Shown here one piece after another: positions 17,023-25,959 of a DNA stretch of 64,000 bases. Origin of the DNA: Verrucomicrobiaceae bacterium (GTDB lineage Bacteria; Verrucomicrobiota; Verrucomicrobiia; Verrucomicrobiales; Verrucomicrobiaceae); assembly GCA_015075365.1 (NCBI GenBank), contig JABTUN010000001.1, forward strand, positions 2,480,001 to 2,544,000. The letters are read 5' to 3'. A program made the translations under genes and the position numbers. Within the stretch, counting starts at the first letter, position 1; the number at the start of each line of letters is the position of its first letter. The notes under the pieces are model-generated. The model was not told the origin of the DNA. It did not search any database and worked only from the letters and a program-made list of their open reading frames with translations.

Positions 17023-17924
17023 GCGGCAAAGAGCAGCACCGCGTGCGTGAGAGAGCCGGTGACGGCCACGGTGTGACGGGTGCGGGCGACGCTGGTGACC
17101 ACGCCGATGTCCGCCGGTGCATCATCGAAACGGCTGCCACTGCCCGCCTGGAACTCCGCGAGCGTGCCGCGATGAAACGTGGCACCAAACGAGTCCGCCG
17201 TGAGCAGCCACACGTCATCGCCACTGCGCACAAAGAGCTGGTCATTCACGGCGGTGACGAGCGGTGGCACGATGAAAAGGCCGCCAAAGCCGCGAAATGA
17301 GCCTGCGCGGAGGCTTTCGCGATTTCCGGCCGGTTTTTCGATCCAGGGGCTGGCGATGACTTTTTCGAGAAACGCACTCGAATCGGCCCCGAGGGCGATT
17401 TGGGCGATTTTTGGCTCCAAGGCCGCGATGAGCTTCAAAGCGCCTTCGCGGTAATGCGCGAGCCCGGCACGCCATGCGGCGATCTGGCCCGCGTGCAGCA
17501 GCGCGGGAGCATCCGTGACGACTTGCGCGATGTTTTGCATCAAATCGAGCCACTGTCGTGGTCGTGCGCCGGGCGTGGTGGCGAGATGATACGCCGCATT
17601 GCTGAACGCCGGAATGAGCTGGCGCGGTGCATGCGCGAGTTGCGCGGCGAGCAGCTTCCACGTCTCATTGATCCACGGATGACGCGCCTGCGGACCGGCG
17701 AGACGTTGCGCGACGAGCTCCAGCCCGCATTCCCACGCGGTGCTGATCACGTCATAGGCCTGATCTCCCGGCGCGAGCCGTGCGAGCGGATCGATCTGCT
17801 GCTCGATGAAGCCGGTGAAGGCCGCGTCATCGAGCGCGGGGCGCTCGCGCTTCGCCTGGGCAAACTGCGCATTCAGATCCGCGCGGGCGCTGCGCAGCAC
17901 GGAGATGAGGACATCACAAAGCAT
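17019..17924 (-). CDS. Unrecognised 301-aa protein between MoxR and VWA genes
   Basis: Residues about 1-180 look alpha-helical and possibly solenoid-like (repeated Ala/Leu-rich amphipathic helices). About 210-301 is beta-rich, with FGGLFIVPPLVTAVNDQLFVRSGDDVWLL-type strands cut by Gly/Asp turns. There is no signal peptide or membrane segment. In described MoxR-VWA ternary systems the third partner is often a solenoid or beta-propeller protein, so this could be the client-binding component. That is inference by position only. It lies 5 bp downstream of the MoxR gene, and its stop overlaps the VWA gene start by 4 bp. Confidence 0.75.
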   Translation of the reverse strand: MLCDVLISVLRSARADLNAQFAQAKRERPALDDAAFTGFIEQQIDPLARLAPGDQAYDVISTAWECGLELVAQRLAGPQARHPWINETWKLLAAQLAHAPRQLIPAFSNAAYHLATTPGARPRQWLDLMQNIAQVVTDAPALLHAGQIAAWRAGLAHYREGALKLIAALEPKIAQIALGADSSAFLEKVIASPWIEKPAGNRESLRAGSFRGFGGLFIVPPLVTAVNDQLFVRSGDDVWLLTADSFGATFHRGTLAEFQAGSGSRFDDAPADIGVVTSVARTRHTVAVTGSLTHAVLLFAA

Positions 17925-17929
17925 GGCGG

Positions 17930-19513
17930 TCAGCGGGTTTGCAGCCAGCGGAGGTAGTTCGTATGGCGCTGGTGCAGGTATTTGAGCTTCAGCAGGTCAT
18001 CGTAGAGATGGCCGTAGAGCTTGCGGCCCTTTGCCCAGTCCGCGATGAGGCCCTCGATCTTCACCAGGCGGCTGCGCACCTCGTTTTCACTCACGCCATC
18101 GAGTCCCTGGCGGAAAAGTGCTGCCAGCTCCGCCACGGGATCTTCACGATCGAGGTTCAGGCGGTCGTATTCCGCGCAACTCAGGTCCAGCAGACGTCGC
18201 AGCCAGCCGATGCGGTCCGTGCGGAAGGCACCATGCCCCGGAGCGTCAAAGAACGGTGCCTCGGCATCCGGCACGAGTTTGTCGAAAAGCACAAAGGGCA
18301 GGATCTGCCGCAGATCATCCAGCTCCACGGCGCGGTTGCCACGGAAGTAGGCGATGGCCTTGGCAAAGTGGATGATCGTCATCAGCCCGCGCACGGAGAT
18401 GCCATTGCGCGTCTGGCAGCCGAGGTCCTTCAGGCGGTCGCGCCCGGTCTCCTGCGCGGTGAGCAGATGCCACTCCACGCCGGCGAGCCGCGCGGTGTCC
18501 TTCGTCTTGTATTCAAACTGATCGCCCGCCACCTCGCAGAACTCGAACTGGCTGGTGAAGAACTCGATGCGGCGGCGGATCTCCGGCGGCACGCTCACGG
18601 CGCGGATTTCATCCTGCATGCGGTCGATTTCCGCCTCGGTGAAGATGATCTGGCGCGGCACGACCTCCTCCGGGCGGATGCGCTCCTCGATGCGGGTGAT
18701 CAAATCGGAGAGGAAGCGTGGATTGAAGGCCAGCGCCTGCACGATCACGTCGATGCGGTCGCGCAGCGCCTCGATCACCTGATAAGTGCCGCCGCCCTGG
18801 TCGTCATTCGCGGTGAGGAACCACGCGGCCTCCGGGCACTCGTGAATGTGGTCGAGCATCTCCGCGTAGCCATCGCCCATGACCGTCAGCAGCGCGCTCT
18901 GCGTGCGCGTGGGGATGCGATTGTATTCGTCGATGATTTTCACGCGCTTGTCGAGCCAGCCGCGCCACGCGATGCGGATGTCGGCGATGTTTTGCGCCTG
19001 CACGAGGTCCGCCGGCAGCGGATTGCCCAGCAGATCGGCGATTGTCATCTGCGGATGCCCGTGCAGCATCGCCCGGCGCACCTCGCGCACCGGATAGCCT
19101 GCCAGCACACCCATGAGGATGGCGCTGGCCGTTTTTCCGCGACCCGGACCGCCGATGAAGAGGCACTTCCGCCGCGTGGCAAAGGTGAGCAGCGGCAGCA
19201 GCACAAAGCTGGAGTAGCTCTGCGCCGAAGGCAGCGTCAGGCGGCTCTTCGTATCGCCCAGCACATAGCTTTGCGGCGGACCGTCATTGTATTCGATGTC
19301 GTAATGCGGGCTGATGATCGCCGTGTTGACGATCCAGAAGTAGGCCTGGCGCAGTTTTTCATCGAGCGGCAGCGCGTCGGCATCCGTCGCGGCCCCGCCA
19401 TCCGCCACCGGCCCTCGATAAAGATCCGCCACATCAAACTGCCGCGCCACCGGCGCCGGATGCGGATTCGTCGGAGCAGCGGAGAGCCGCTGGAAGAGAT
19501 TGCGAAAGGCCAT
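17930..19513 (-). CDS. MoxR-type AAA+ ATPase
   Basis: The protein is 527 aa. The AAA+ core has Walker A GGPGRGKTAS (121-130), Walker B KIIDEYNRIP (192-201), a sensor-1 TANDD segment and arginine-finger-like EALRDRID. A family extension before the core and a long C-terminal helical region (about 400-527) make it larger than typical MoxR (about 320 aa). MoxR proteins act as chaperone-like ATPases that insert cofactors or remodel complexes with VWA partners. It is the first gene of the eight-gene cassette, 44 bp after the DUF1592 stop. Confidence 0.9.
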   Translation of the reverse strand: MAFRNLFQRLSAAPTNPHPAPVARQFDVADLYRGPVADGGAATDADALPLDEKLRQAYFWIVNTAIISPHYDIEYNDGPPQSYVLGDTKSRLTLPSAQSYSSFVLLPLLTFATRRKCLFIGGPGRGKTASAILMGVLAGYPVREVRRAMLHGHPQMTIADLLGNPLPADLVQAQNIADIRIAWRGWLDKRVKIIDEYNRIPTRTQSALLTVMGDGYAEMLDHIHECPEAAWFLTANDDQGGGTYQVIEALRDRIDVIVQALAFNPRFLSDLITRIEERIRPEEVVPRQIIFTEAEIDRMQDEIRAVSVPPEIRRRIEFFTSQFEFCEVAGDQFEYKTKDTARLAGVEWHLLTAQETGRDRLKDLGCQTRNGISVRGLMTIIHFAKAIAYFRGNRAVELDDLRQILPFVLFDKLVPDAEAPFFDAPGHGAFRTDRIGWLRRLLDLSCAEYDRLNLDREDPVAELAALFRQGLDGVSENEVRSRLVKIEGLIADWAKGRKLYGHLYDDLLKLKYLHQRHTNYLRWLQTR

Positions 19514-19557
19514 GCGGCGAGACTAGACGCAAGATGTCGCCCCTGCCAACTCGCGCT

Positions 19558-22017
19558 TTATTTGTGCTTAAACGGCCTGCTCTGCACGATCTCATGAACG
19601 AGCGTGCGGAAGCCATAGTTCTTGGTTTTCACCTGGGCGACGATTTGCTCGATGACTTCGCGGTCGGCGAACTGCGGCTCGGCACCGGTGGCGTAGGTGA
19701 GGAGTTTTTCGGCGAGGTTGCGGGCGATTTGATCGGGGTCAGCGAGCAGGAGGCGCTTGTAGTCTTCGACGGTGGTGAAGGTTTTGCCATCATGCGTGAC
19801 GCCGCCTTTTTCGACATCGGGTCCGCGGTAGAAGGCGCGGCCGGTGTAGCCGGGGAGCTGCACGATGCCGGCCTGGGTGCGTGCGGAGGCGCGGTAGAAT
19901 TCGCGGTAGCCGCCGATGGGATCGAAGGACTCGAGTGCGAAGCCCGGCGGGTCGATGTGTTGGTGACACGAATTGCACGCGGCGATGTTGCGGTGCTTGT
20001 CGAGCTGTTGGCGGATGGTGGTCGCGCCGCGGATGTCGGGCTCGATGGCAGGCACGTCCGGCGGTGGTGGTGGCGTGGCCTTGCCGATGATGTGCTCGAG
20101 CACCCACTTGCCGCGCAGCACGGGCGAGGTGGTCGTGCCATCGGCGGTAACCTTCAGCACGCTGCCCTGCGTCATCACGCCGCCGCGATGCGAGCCCGCG
20201 GGGAGGTTCACGCGGCGGAACTCGGACTGAGGAACGGCGGAGGGGAGTGATGGAGTGTTGGAGTGCTGTGGCTTGGCTGCATCGAAGGCCTCCGTAACTC
20301 CATAATGCTCCGCGAGGCGTCGATTCACGAGCGTCCATGCGGAATCGACGAACTCGAGCATGCTGCGGTCGTTTTGCAGCACATCGTCGAAGAAGCGGCG
20401 CGTCTCCTCGGGCATGGACCAGAGCAGGGTGCCGTCGAAATCGCCGTAAAGATTCGGATCGGGGATGGTGGCGTCGATTTTGCGGAGTTCGAGCCACTGG
20501 CCGGTGAAGTTTTCCGTGAAACCGCGGGCGCGTGGTGACTTGAGGAGACGCTCGGTTTGCTGGCGCAGCACATCTGGCTTCGTGACATCAGCCGTGAGCA
20601 ATTCGGCATCCGGCGGCAGCGAAGTGAGGAAATACGCGAGTCGATTCGCGAGCGCGAGGCGGTCGAGTTCGCCGGGTGTTTCGCTGAAGAAGAGAAACGG
20701 CGGCGAGGTGAGCACGCTCTTGTAGCCGTAGGTCATCGCGTTCACGAAGCTTTCGCCCGCGTCGAGCTTCGCATGCACTTTGCCGATGTAGTGCTTCAGC
20801 GTGTCTTCATCGACTGGGCGACGAAACGCGCGCGGGATGAAGGCGCGGAGCAATTTGTCGGCATCTTCCTTTGGCGTGGCGCTCACGGGTTCGAGCGAGT
20901 CATTGAGCCATTGGTAGATGTTGGTGCGCTTGCTCCAGTCCTGCGGCTTGCGGCCCTCCGCTTTCGCTTTGGCAGCGGATTTCGGCATTAACTCGGCATC
21001 GCCAAACAGCGTGCGATACGCCTGCGAGGGGAAGGGATCGATGGGGCCTTCGATTTCGAGCCACTCGATGAGAAAACCGGGGCCGGTGTGCTCCTCGATG
21101 GGCTTCTTCGTCGCGCGGATGTCCCAGTTGAGCTGGAGTTGCAGCACGAAGGCCTCGCCGGCTTCGAGATCGATCTCTGTTTCGATCAAACGCGGCGCTC
21201 CGGGCGGGAAATCGACAACATCACGCACCACCGGCGGTTCGCGACCGCGATCGATGGTGCAATACGAGACCGGCACCGGCACATTGGCCGCGCCGACAGC
21301 CGATGCGGACATGCGCACTTTGTAACGGCCTGCGCCCTGCACGCCCGGCGTGCACACGAGACCGTAGCGCGGCAGTTTGCTGTAAACGACGAGCGCGTCG
21401 CCCTTCAGCATGCAACTGCGCGTGAGCGTCTGCTGGAAGTTCGAGCCCTTTTGCGAGATCTCGCGGCCGCTGCGGCGCTCTTTGACCGGCAGATGCGGAT
21501 GCACCGGAATCACGGAGCTCACGGCCTTCTCCGCCGCCTCTTGATACAGCAGCAAATGCGTCGAGGAGAGGTCGAGCACGGCGCTGACATTATCGAAACC
21601 GCCCGCGCTGTTGTCCGTCGGCAGCAGGTCCTTCAGCTTCACCCGCGTGCCGACGAGTTCGCGCACGGTGTTTTCGTATTCGGTGCCGTTCAGACGCCGA
21701 ATCGGCACGCGGCCCTGCGTGCGCTGTTGTTCGAGCGAGGCCGCGTGCAGCGACTCGCGCAGGATCTTAAGCGACTCATCACGCAACGCCTGCGGCGGCT
21801 GCTCCGACTTCTTCGGCGGCATCTCGCCCGCCGCGATGCGGTCGTGCACCTTGATCCACGTCTTCAGGCTCACCTCGCCATCGAGCCGCAGCTTGCCCTT
21901 CTGCACGTCCTCTCCGTGGCACTCGATGCAATGCGCGTCGATCAGCGGCCGCACCTTCGGCTCAAAGGCATGAAGCGAGGCGGCAAACAAGAGCCCTGGG
22001 ATGAAAAGTCGGCGCAT
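19558..22017 (-). CDS. DUF1592-family secreted multi-domain cytochrome protein
   Basis: This 819-aa protein has a signal peptide (1-17) and a haem-binding CIECH (30-34) of the planctomycete cytochrome c type. The usual DUF1587 (about 105-170), DUF1595/DUF1592, DUF1588 (about 610-710, with NSCHQHIDPPGFALE) and DUF1585 (about 730-819) blocks follow. Function is unproven; these proteins are thought to be extracytoplasmic oxidoreductases. The gene normally pairs with DUF1552, found here at 9542-10798 beyond eight other genes. A period-8 stretch at 20243-20266 encodes an in-frame QHSNTPSLP-type insert. Confidence 0.93.
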   Translation of the reverse strand: MRRLFIPGLLFAASLHAFEPKVRPLIDAHCIECHGEDVQKGKLRLDGEVSLKTWIKVHDRIAAGEMPPKKSEQPPQALRDESLKILRESLHAASLEQQRTQGRVPIRRLNGTEYENTVRELVGTRVKLKDLLPTDNSAGGFDNVSAVLDLSSTHLLLYQEAAEKAVSSVIPVHPHLPVKERRSGREISQKGSNFQQTLTRSCMLKGDALVVYSKLPRYGLVCTPGVQGAGRYKVRMSASAVGAANVPVPVSYCTIDRGREPPVVRDVVDFPPGAPRLIETEIDLEAGEAFVLQLQLNWDIRATKKPIEEHTGPGFLIEWLEIEGPIDPFPSQAYRTLFGDAELMPKSAAKAKAEGRKPQDWSKRTNIYQWLNDSLEPVSATPKEDADKLLRAFIPRAFRRPVDEDTLKHYIGKVHAKLDAGESFVNAMTYGYKSVLTSPPFLFFSETPGELDRLALANRLAYFLTSLPPDAELLTADVTKPDVLRQQTERLLKSPRARGFTENFTGQWLELRKIDATIPDPNLYGDFDGTLLWSMPEETRRFFDDVLQNDRSMLEFVDSAWTLVNRRLAEHYGVTEAFDAAKPQHSNTPSLPSAVPQSEFRRVNLPAGSHRGGVMTQGSVLKVTADGTTTSPVLRGKWVLEHIIGKATPPPPPDVPAIEPDIRGATTIRQQLDKHRNIAACNSCHQHIDPPGFALESFDPIGGYREFYRASARTQAGIVQLPGYTGRAFYRGPDVEKGGVTHDGKTFTTVEDYKRLLLADPDQIARNLAEKLLTYATGAEPQFADREVIEQIVAQVKTKNYGFRTLVHEIVQSRPFKHK

Positions 22018-22087
22018 GGAGGCGAAACGATGGCTGTGACGAAAATATCTCGCGCCCGTGCCACGTTATTCGAGGCCACTTTCCACC

Positions 22088-22729
22088 ATGAAACTCACCC
22101 GCCGCCTCCTGCTTGCCCTCGCTGTCTTTGCCACCACCGCCTTCTCCGCTGAAGAGGAGGGCTTCACGTCCATCTTCAATGGCAAGGACTTCACCGGCTG
22201 GAAAGGCCCGGTGGAGAACTACGAGGTCAAAGACGGCGCGATCGCGTGCAAGGCCGGCAAAGGCGGCACCATTTACACGGCGGAGGAATACGCCGACTTC
22301 GTCGTGCGCTTTGAGGTGCTCATTCCCGCGGGATCGAACAACGGACTCGCGATTCGCTATCCCGGCAGCGGCGACACGGCCTACGTCGGCATGTGCGAGC
22401 TGCAGGTGCTCGACAACGACGCGCCGAAGTATGCGAAGCTCGATCCGCGCCAGTATCACGGCTCTGCCTACGGCATGGTGGCCGCGAAGCGCGGTCACCT
22501 GAAGCCTGCGGGCGAGTGGAACATGCAGGAAGTCACCGTCAAAGGCTCCACCATCAAAGTCGTGCTCAACGGCGAGACAATCCTCGACTGCGACCTGAGT
22601 AAAGTGAACATGGACGAGGTGATGGGCAAAAAGCCGCATCCCGGCAAAGACCGCACGAGTGGTCACTTCGGCTTCGCCGGTCACAACGACCTTGTTTTGT
22701 ATCGCAACATCCGGATCAAGCGGCTGTGA
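22088..22729 (+). CDS. DUF1080 (3-keto-disaccharide hydrolase-like) protein
   Basis: The 213-aa protein has a signal peptide (1-20) and a single concanavalin-like DUF1080 domain: GFTSIFNGKDFTGWKGP at the start, then NNGLAIRYPG, a QYHGSAYGM segment, EWNMQEVTVKGSTIKVVLNG and the ending SGHFGFAGHNDLVLYRNIRIK. Members are secreted proteins thought to act on glycosides. The ATG at 22088 begins the signal peptide. It is divergent from the DUF1592 gene and nearly touches the convergent SMP-30 gene (3 bp gap). Confidence 0.93.
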   Translation: MKLTRRLLLALAVFATTAFSAEEEGFTSIFNGKDFTGWKGPVENYEVKDGAIACKAGKGGTIYTAEEYADFVVRFEVLIPAGSNNGLAIRYPGSGDTAYVGMCELQVLDNDAPKYAKLDPRQYHGSAYGMVAAKRGHLKPAGEWNMQEVTVKGSTIKVVLNGETILDCDLSKVNMDEVMGKKPHPGKDRTSGHFGFAGHNDLVLYRNIRIKRL

Positions 22730-22732
22730 GCT

Positions 22733-23722
22733 TCATTTCCTCGCCGCGCCCACACGATAACGCGGTTGGCCGGGGATCGTCGTGCGCACGCTGAGCAGGT
22801 GCTTGCCGCAGGTGATGTAAAGCGTGCGCAAGTCGTCGCCGCCGAAGGCGCAGTTGGTGACGGTGTCCTCTGGCGTCTCGACAAAGGCGAGCAGTTTGCC
22901 CTGTGGCGAGAACACATGCAGTCCGGGACGCGTGTCGAGCGTCTCGCTGGTGCCGCGTGGCTTGTGCAGCCCGGCGGCAACGTAGAGATTGCCCTGTTCA
23001 TCGAGTTCCATGCCATCGCCGCTGCGTCCGGGCGACAGATCGACGAGCACGCGCATGTTCGTGACGCTGCCATCGGGCTGGAGGTCGTAGGCGCGGATGT
23101 TTCGCGCGCGCCCGGCGCGTCCATCGGCCTCGATGAGATAAAACGTCTTTTCGTCGGGCGAAACAGCGAGCCCGTTCGGCATGTCGATCTCCGGCGCGGC
23201 GAGGATGCGCGACGTTTTGCCATCGGGGTCGATGCGATAGACGGCGTTCACGTTGCCCTTCGCCGGATCGGTGTTCGCGAGGCGCGAGGTGAAGTAGATG
23301 CGCCCCTTCGAGTCGATGGTGAGGTCGTTTGCGCCGCCGAGCGGGAAGCCGCCGAACGAGTCACACAGCACTTCAATCTTGGCGGTTTGCAGATCGGTGC
23401 GCGTCACGCGGCCATTTGTGCCGTCGCCAGCCTCGCAGTTCATCAGGCGGCCCTGCGCGTCGAAGCACGAGCCGTTCGCGGTGCTCGGTTTGCGGAACAC
23501 CTCCAGCCTTTTCGTCTTCGGGCTGAATTTGAGGAATTCGCCGGTATTCGTGAAGAACACCTCACCATCCGCGCTCATGGCGGGGCCTTCGGTGAAGTAT
23601 TTCTTCGTCGTCACTGTCGCCTCAATCACGACGGGCCCGAGAAACTTCGCGCTGTCGAGGCCGGTGTAGTCGAGCGCGGAGGCGGAGATGGCGAGTGCGA
23701 GGAGAGAAACGAGACGGATCAT
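22733..23722 (-). CDS. SMP-30/gluconolactonase/LRE-family secreted protein
   Basis: This is a 329-aa protein with a signal peptide (1-16) and a six-bladed propeller of the SMP-30 type. Likely metal ligands are in the expected contexts: TEGPAM (Glu45), NGSC (about Asn83), GGANDLTID (about Asn132/Asp133) and DGMELDEQGN. Family members are lactonases or related hydrolases that need a divalent metal. Export suggests an extracytoplasmic sugar-lactone or related substrate; the exact one cannot be read from sequence. Confidence 0.9.
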   Translation of the reverse strand: MIRLVSLLALAISASALDYTGLDSAKFLGPVVIEATVTTKKYFTEGPAMSADGEVFFTNTGEFLKFSPKTKRLEVFRKPSTANGSCFDAQGRLMNCEAGDGTNGRVTRTDLQTAKIEVLCDSFGGFPLGGANDLTIDSKGRIYFTSRLANTDPAKGNVNAVYRIDPDGKTSRILAAPEIDMPNGLAVSPDEKTFYLIEADGRAGRARNIRAYDLQPDGSVTNMRVLVDLSPGRSGDGMELDEQGNLYVAAGLHKPRGTSETLDTRPGLHVFSPQGKLLAFVETPEDTVTNCAFGGDDLRTLYITCGKHLLSVRTTIPGQPRYRVGAARK

Positions 23723-23765
23723 GCTCCATCAACGCTGCGAGTGCTGCCAAGCTTGTGCGGCGGCG

Positions 23766-24428
23766 TCAATCGACACCGAGGTCTTCGATGAAGCGTTTGT
23801 CCACGCCATACACACCCTCTTTCAGTCCCAACTGTTCCATCACGATGGCTTTCACCTTCTCGGTGACCTCAGACTCTGCGAATGGGCGGGTCAGATGCGC
23901 GGCGAGCTTTTCCACCGTGTCCATGCCATCAGGAATGCGGCGTGTCCGGTCTGACCAAGCCCAGCCCACCGCGAACAAGAAGGCACCAACACCCGCCAGC
24001 ACCCACTGGCTCATGAACAAGGCGATCACGCCACCAAGGAACGACCATCCTGCCACCGCACCGCCGGGACCGTGCGGGACATCGCGTGGAATCGAAAAGG
24101 GCGCGAGGCGTTTCCCCAGCTCTTTCCATCGGGCGATGCGCTGATTCCCAAACAGCTCACTGAAACTCATCTCCGGCCGCACGTTCGCGAATCCCATGCC
24201 GGCCAGCGCCTCCGACAAGTGCTTCAACGCATCCAACTGGGTCACGCGCCGCCTTTCTTGGAGCACAAAGTCGATCACATCACGGGGCGTGCGCATTTTC
24301 TCCGCGGCGGCGTCCGGGATCGCGATCCCAAACTCCTCCTCGAAGGCCAAGACCAGCTCGACGGCATCCAAACCCATGCCCCGCTTGTCAGTTCGCAGGC
24401 TTCGCATGTCAAGATCACGCAAAAGCAC
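23766..24428 (-). CDS. Acyl-carrier-protein-like membrane protein with permuted halves
   Basis: The protein is 220 aa from a GTG at 24428 (an ATG at 24407 is an alternative). The N-terminal part (about 15-60, [20 protein letters not shown]) matches helices II-III of an acyl carrier protein, but the phosphopantetheine serine of the DSL motif is replaced by glycine. Two membrane segments follow (about 125-160). The last 35 residues ([23 protein letters not shown]) match helix I of a carrier protein and stop exactly where DSL should begin. No attachment site is therefore present. I recall similar proteins in Planctomycetes, so this is probably a family trait. Confidence 0.75.
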   Translation of the reverse strand: MLLRDLDMRSLRTDKRGMGLDAVELVLAFEEEFGIAIPDAAAEKMRTPRDVIDFVLQERRRVTQLDALKHLSEALAGMGFANVRPEMSFSELFGNQRIARWKELGKRLAPFSIPRDVPHGPGGAVAGWSFLGGVIALFMSQWVLAGVGAFLFAVGWAWSDRTRRIPDGMDTVEKLAAHLTRPFAESEVTEKVKAIVMEQLGLKEGVYGVDKRFIEDLGVD

Positions 24429-24454
24429 GGACCTCGCAGCGTTTTGAATGGCCC

Positions 24455-25570
24455 ATGCGCTTCCTCGCCCTCTCCTTGCTCGCCACCTCGCTCGTTTTTG
24501 CCGAAGAAAAGGCTGATCTGCCCATCGTGGATCTGTCCGGGCAAAAAGACCGCCACACGATCATCGCGGCGGGGACGGAGCAGGTGTATCAGGGGCATCC
24601 GACGACCACGTTGCTCGCCGATGGCAAAACGATCTTCTGTGTGTGGTGCATCAATCACGGCGGCGCGGCGGGGCCGATGGCACGAAGCAATGACGGCGGC
24701 AAAACGTGGACGCGGCTCGATGACACGTTGCCGGAAGGCTTCAAGACGCATCAAAACTGCCCGAGCATCTACCGCATGACGGATTCGGCGGGCAAAGAGC
24801 GGTTGTGGGTGTTTTCAGCGGCAAAGGGCAATCGCAAAGGCCCAGGCATGCCGAGCATCATGAGCGAGGACGCGGGCAAAACGTGGAAGGAGATGCCGCC
24901 GCTCGGTTTTCCCTGTGTGATGACCTTCAGCAGCATCGTGCGGCTCAAAGATGGCCGTTACCTCGGGCTTTTCCACAAAGGCCCCGGCGGTGCGGACAAA
25001 GCCCCGCTCGAAGTGCTGCAAACCATCACCGCCGACGGTGGCTTCACGTGGAGCGAGCCAAAGGTCGTCGCGAGCGTGGCGGGCAAGAATCCGTGCGAGC
25101 CGTTTGTCTTCCGCTCGCCGGACGGCACGGAGCTTTGCTGCCTGATGCGCGAGAACACGCACAAGGAACGCAGCCTCGTGATGTTCAGCCGCGATGAAGG
25201 ACAAACCTGGAGCACACCTGCGAACACGAACTGGGGTCTCACTGGCGACCGCCATGCGGGCGTGTTCACGGCGGATGGCCGCATGGTCGTCGCGTTTCGT
25301 GATCAGGCGATCAACAGCCCGACCAAGGGTCACTTCGTTGCGTGGGTTGGCACTTACGACGATCTCAAACAGGGCAAGCCCGGCCAATACCGCGTGAAAC
25401 TGCTGCACAGCAACGCAGGCGGCGACTGCGGCTACCCCGGCATGGAGCTGCTGCCCGACGGCACCATCGTGGCCACCACCTATGTGAAATATGCGCCGGG
25501 CAAGGAGAAGCACAGCGTCGTCAGTGTGCGCTTCGATTTGAAGACGACGGACGCGCTGTCGCGCAAGTGA
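24455..25570 (+). CDS. Secreted exo-sialidase-like (BNR/Asp-box) protein
   Basis: The 371-aa protein has a signal peptide (1-16) and a predicted six-bladed sialidase-fold propeller. Asp-boxes are visible at SNDGGKTW (about 77-84), SEDAGKTW and SRDEGQTW. Related secreted proteins in this phylum are annotated exo-alpha-sialidases, though the true substrates vary. It starts 26 bp from the divergent acyl-carrier-like gene and ends abutting the stop of the convergent 25571-25936 frame. Confidence 0.88.
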   Translation: MRFLALSLLATSLVFAEEKADLPIVDLSGQKDRHTIIAAGTEQVYQGHPTTTLLADGKTIFCVWCINHGGAAGPMARSNDGGKTWTRLDDTLPEGFKTHQNCPSIYRMTDSAGKERLWVFSAAKGNRKGPGMPSIMSEDAGKTWKEMPPLGFPCVMTFSSIVRLKDGRYLGLFHKGPGGADKAPLEVLQTITADGGFTWSEPKVVASVAGKNPCEPFVFRSPDGTELCCLMRENTHKERSLVMFSRDEGQTWSTPANTNWGLTGDRHAGVFTADGRMVVAFRDQAINSPTKGHFVAWVGTYDDLKQGKPGQYRVKLLHSNAGGDCGYPGMELLPDGTIVATTYVKYAPGKEKHSVVSVRFDLKTTDALSRK

Positions 25571-25936
25571 TCAGCGCGACAGCCGGTCGAAGGATTCCAA
25601 GATCAAGGTGCAGAACGCCTGGCGGCAGGTCGGGTCCGTCGCGTCACTCGCAGGCCAGTCCGCGCGTCCCCGATTGAACGAGCCATCGGGTTCCTGGGCC
25701 GCTTTTTCGATGGAGGGCGAGATCAACAGGTGTCCGGCAGCGGTTCCGCCGCTGAGTGGCAACCCTGCGGGCACATTCGCCCCGTTCCGGCCCAGCACCA
25801 GAGCCTCGCTGACGGTCGTGGCGGCGAAGGTCTGCTCGCAGGTGGCGGTGAATTTGCCCGCCTGCCAGCTTTCCGTGAGGAGAACATGCGGGTTCTGCTT
25901 GGCAAGGGTGATGAGGCAGGCGAGGCCCTTTGCCAA
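25571..25936 (-). CDS. Possible small protein with TTG start
   Basis: The open frame of 121 aa lies 23 bp after the stop of the cytochrome gene 25960-26526. No ATG or GTG is available. A TTG at 25936 has AAGG about nine bases upstream. The product (LAKGLACLITLAKQNPH... ending ESFDRLSR) has plausible protein-like composition with a TFAATTVSEALVLGRNG stretch. No family is recognised. It could also be a decayed remnant. Confidence 0.4.
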   Translation of the reverse strand: MAKGLACLITLAKQNPHVLLTESWQAGKFTATCEQTFAATTVSEALVLGRNGANVPAGLPLSGGTAAGHLLISPSIEKAAQEPDGSFNRGRADWPASDATDPTCRQAFCTLILESFDRLSR

Positions 25937-25959
25937 CGTGTTACCTTGCTCGCGCTTCT

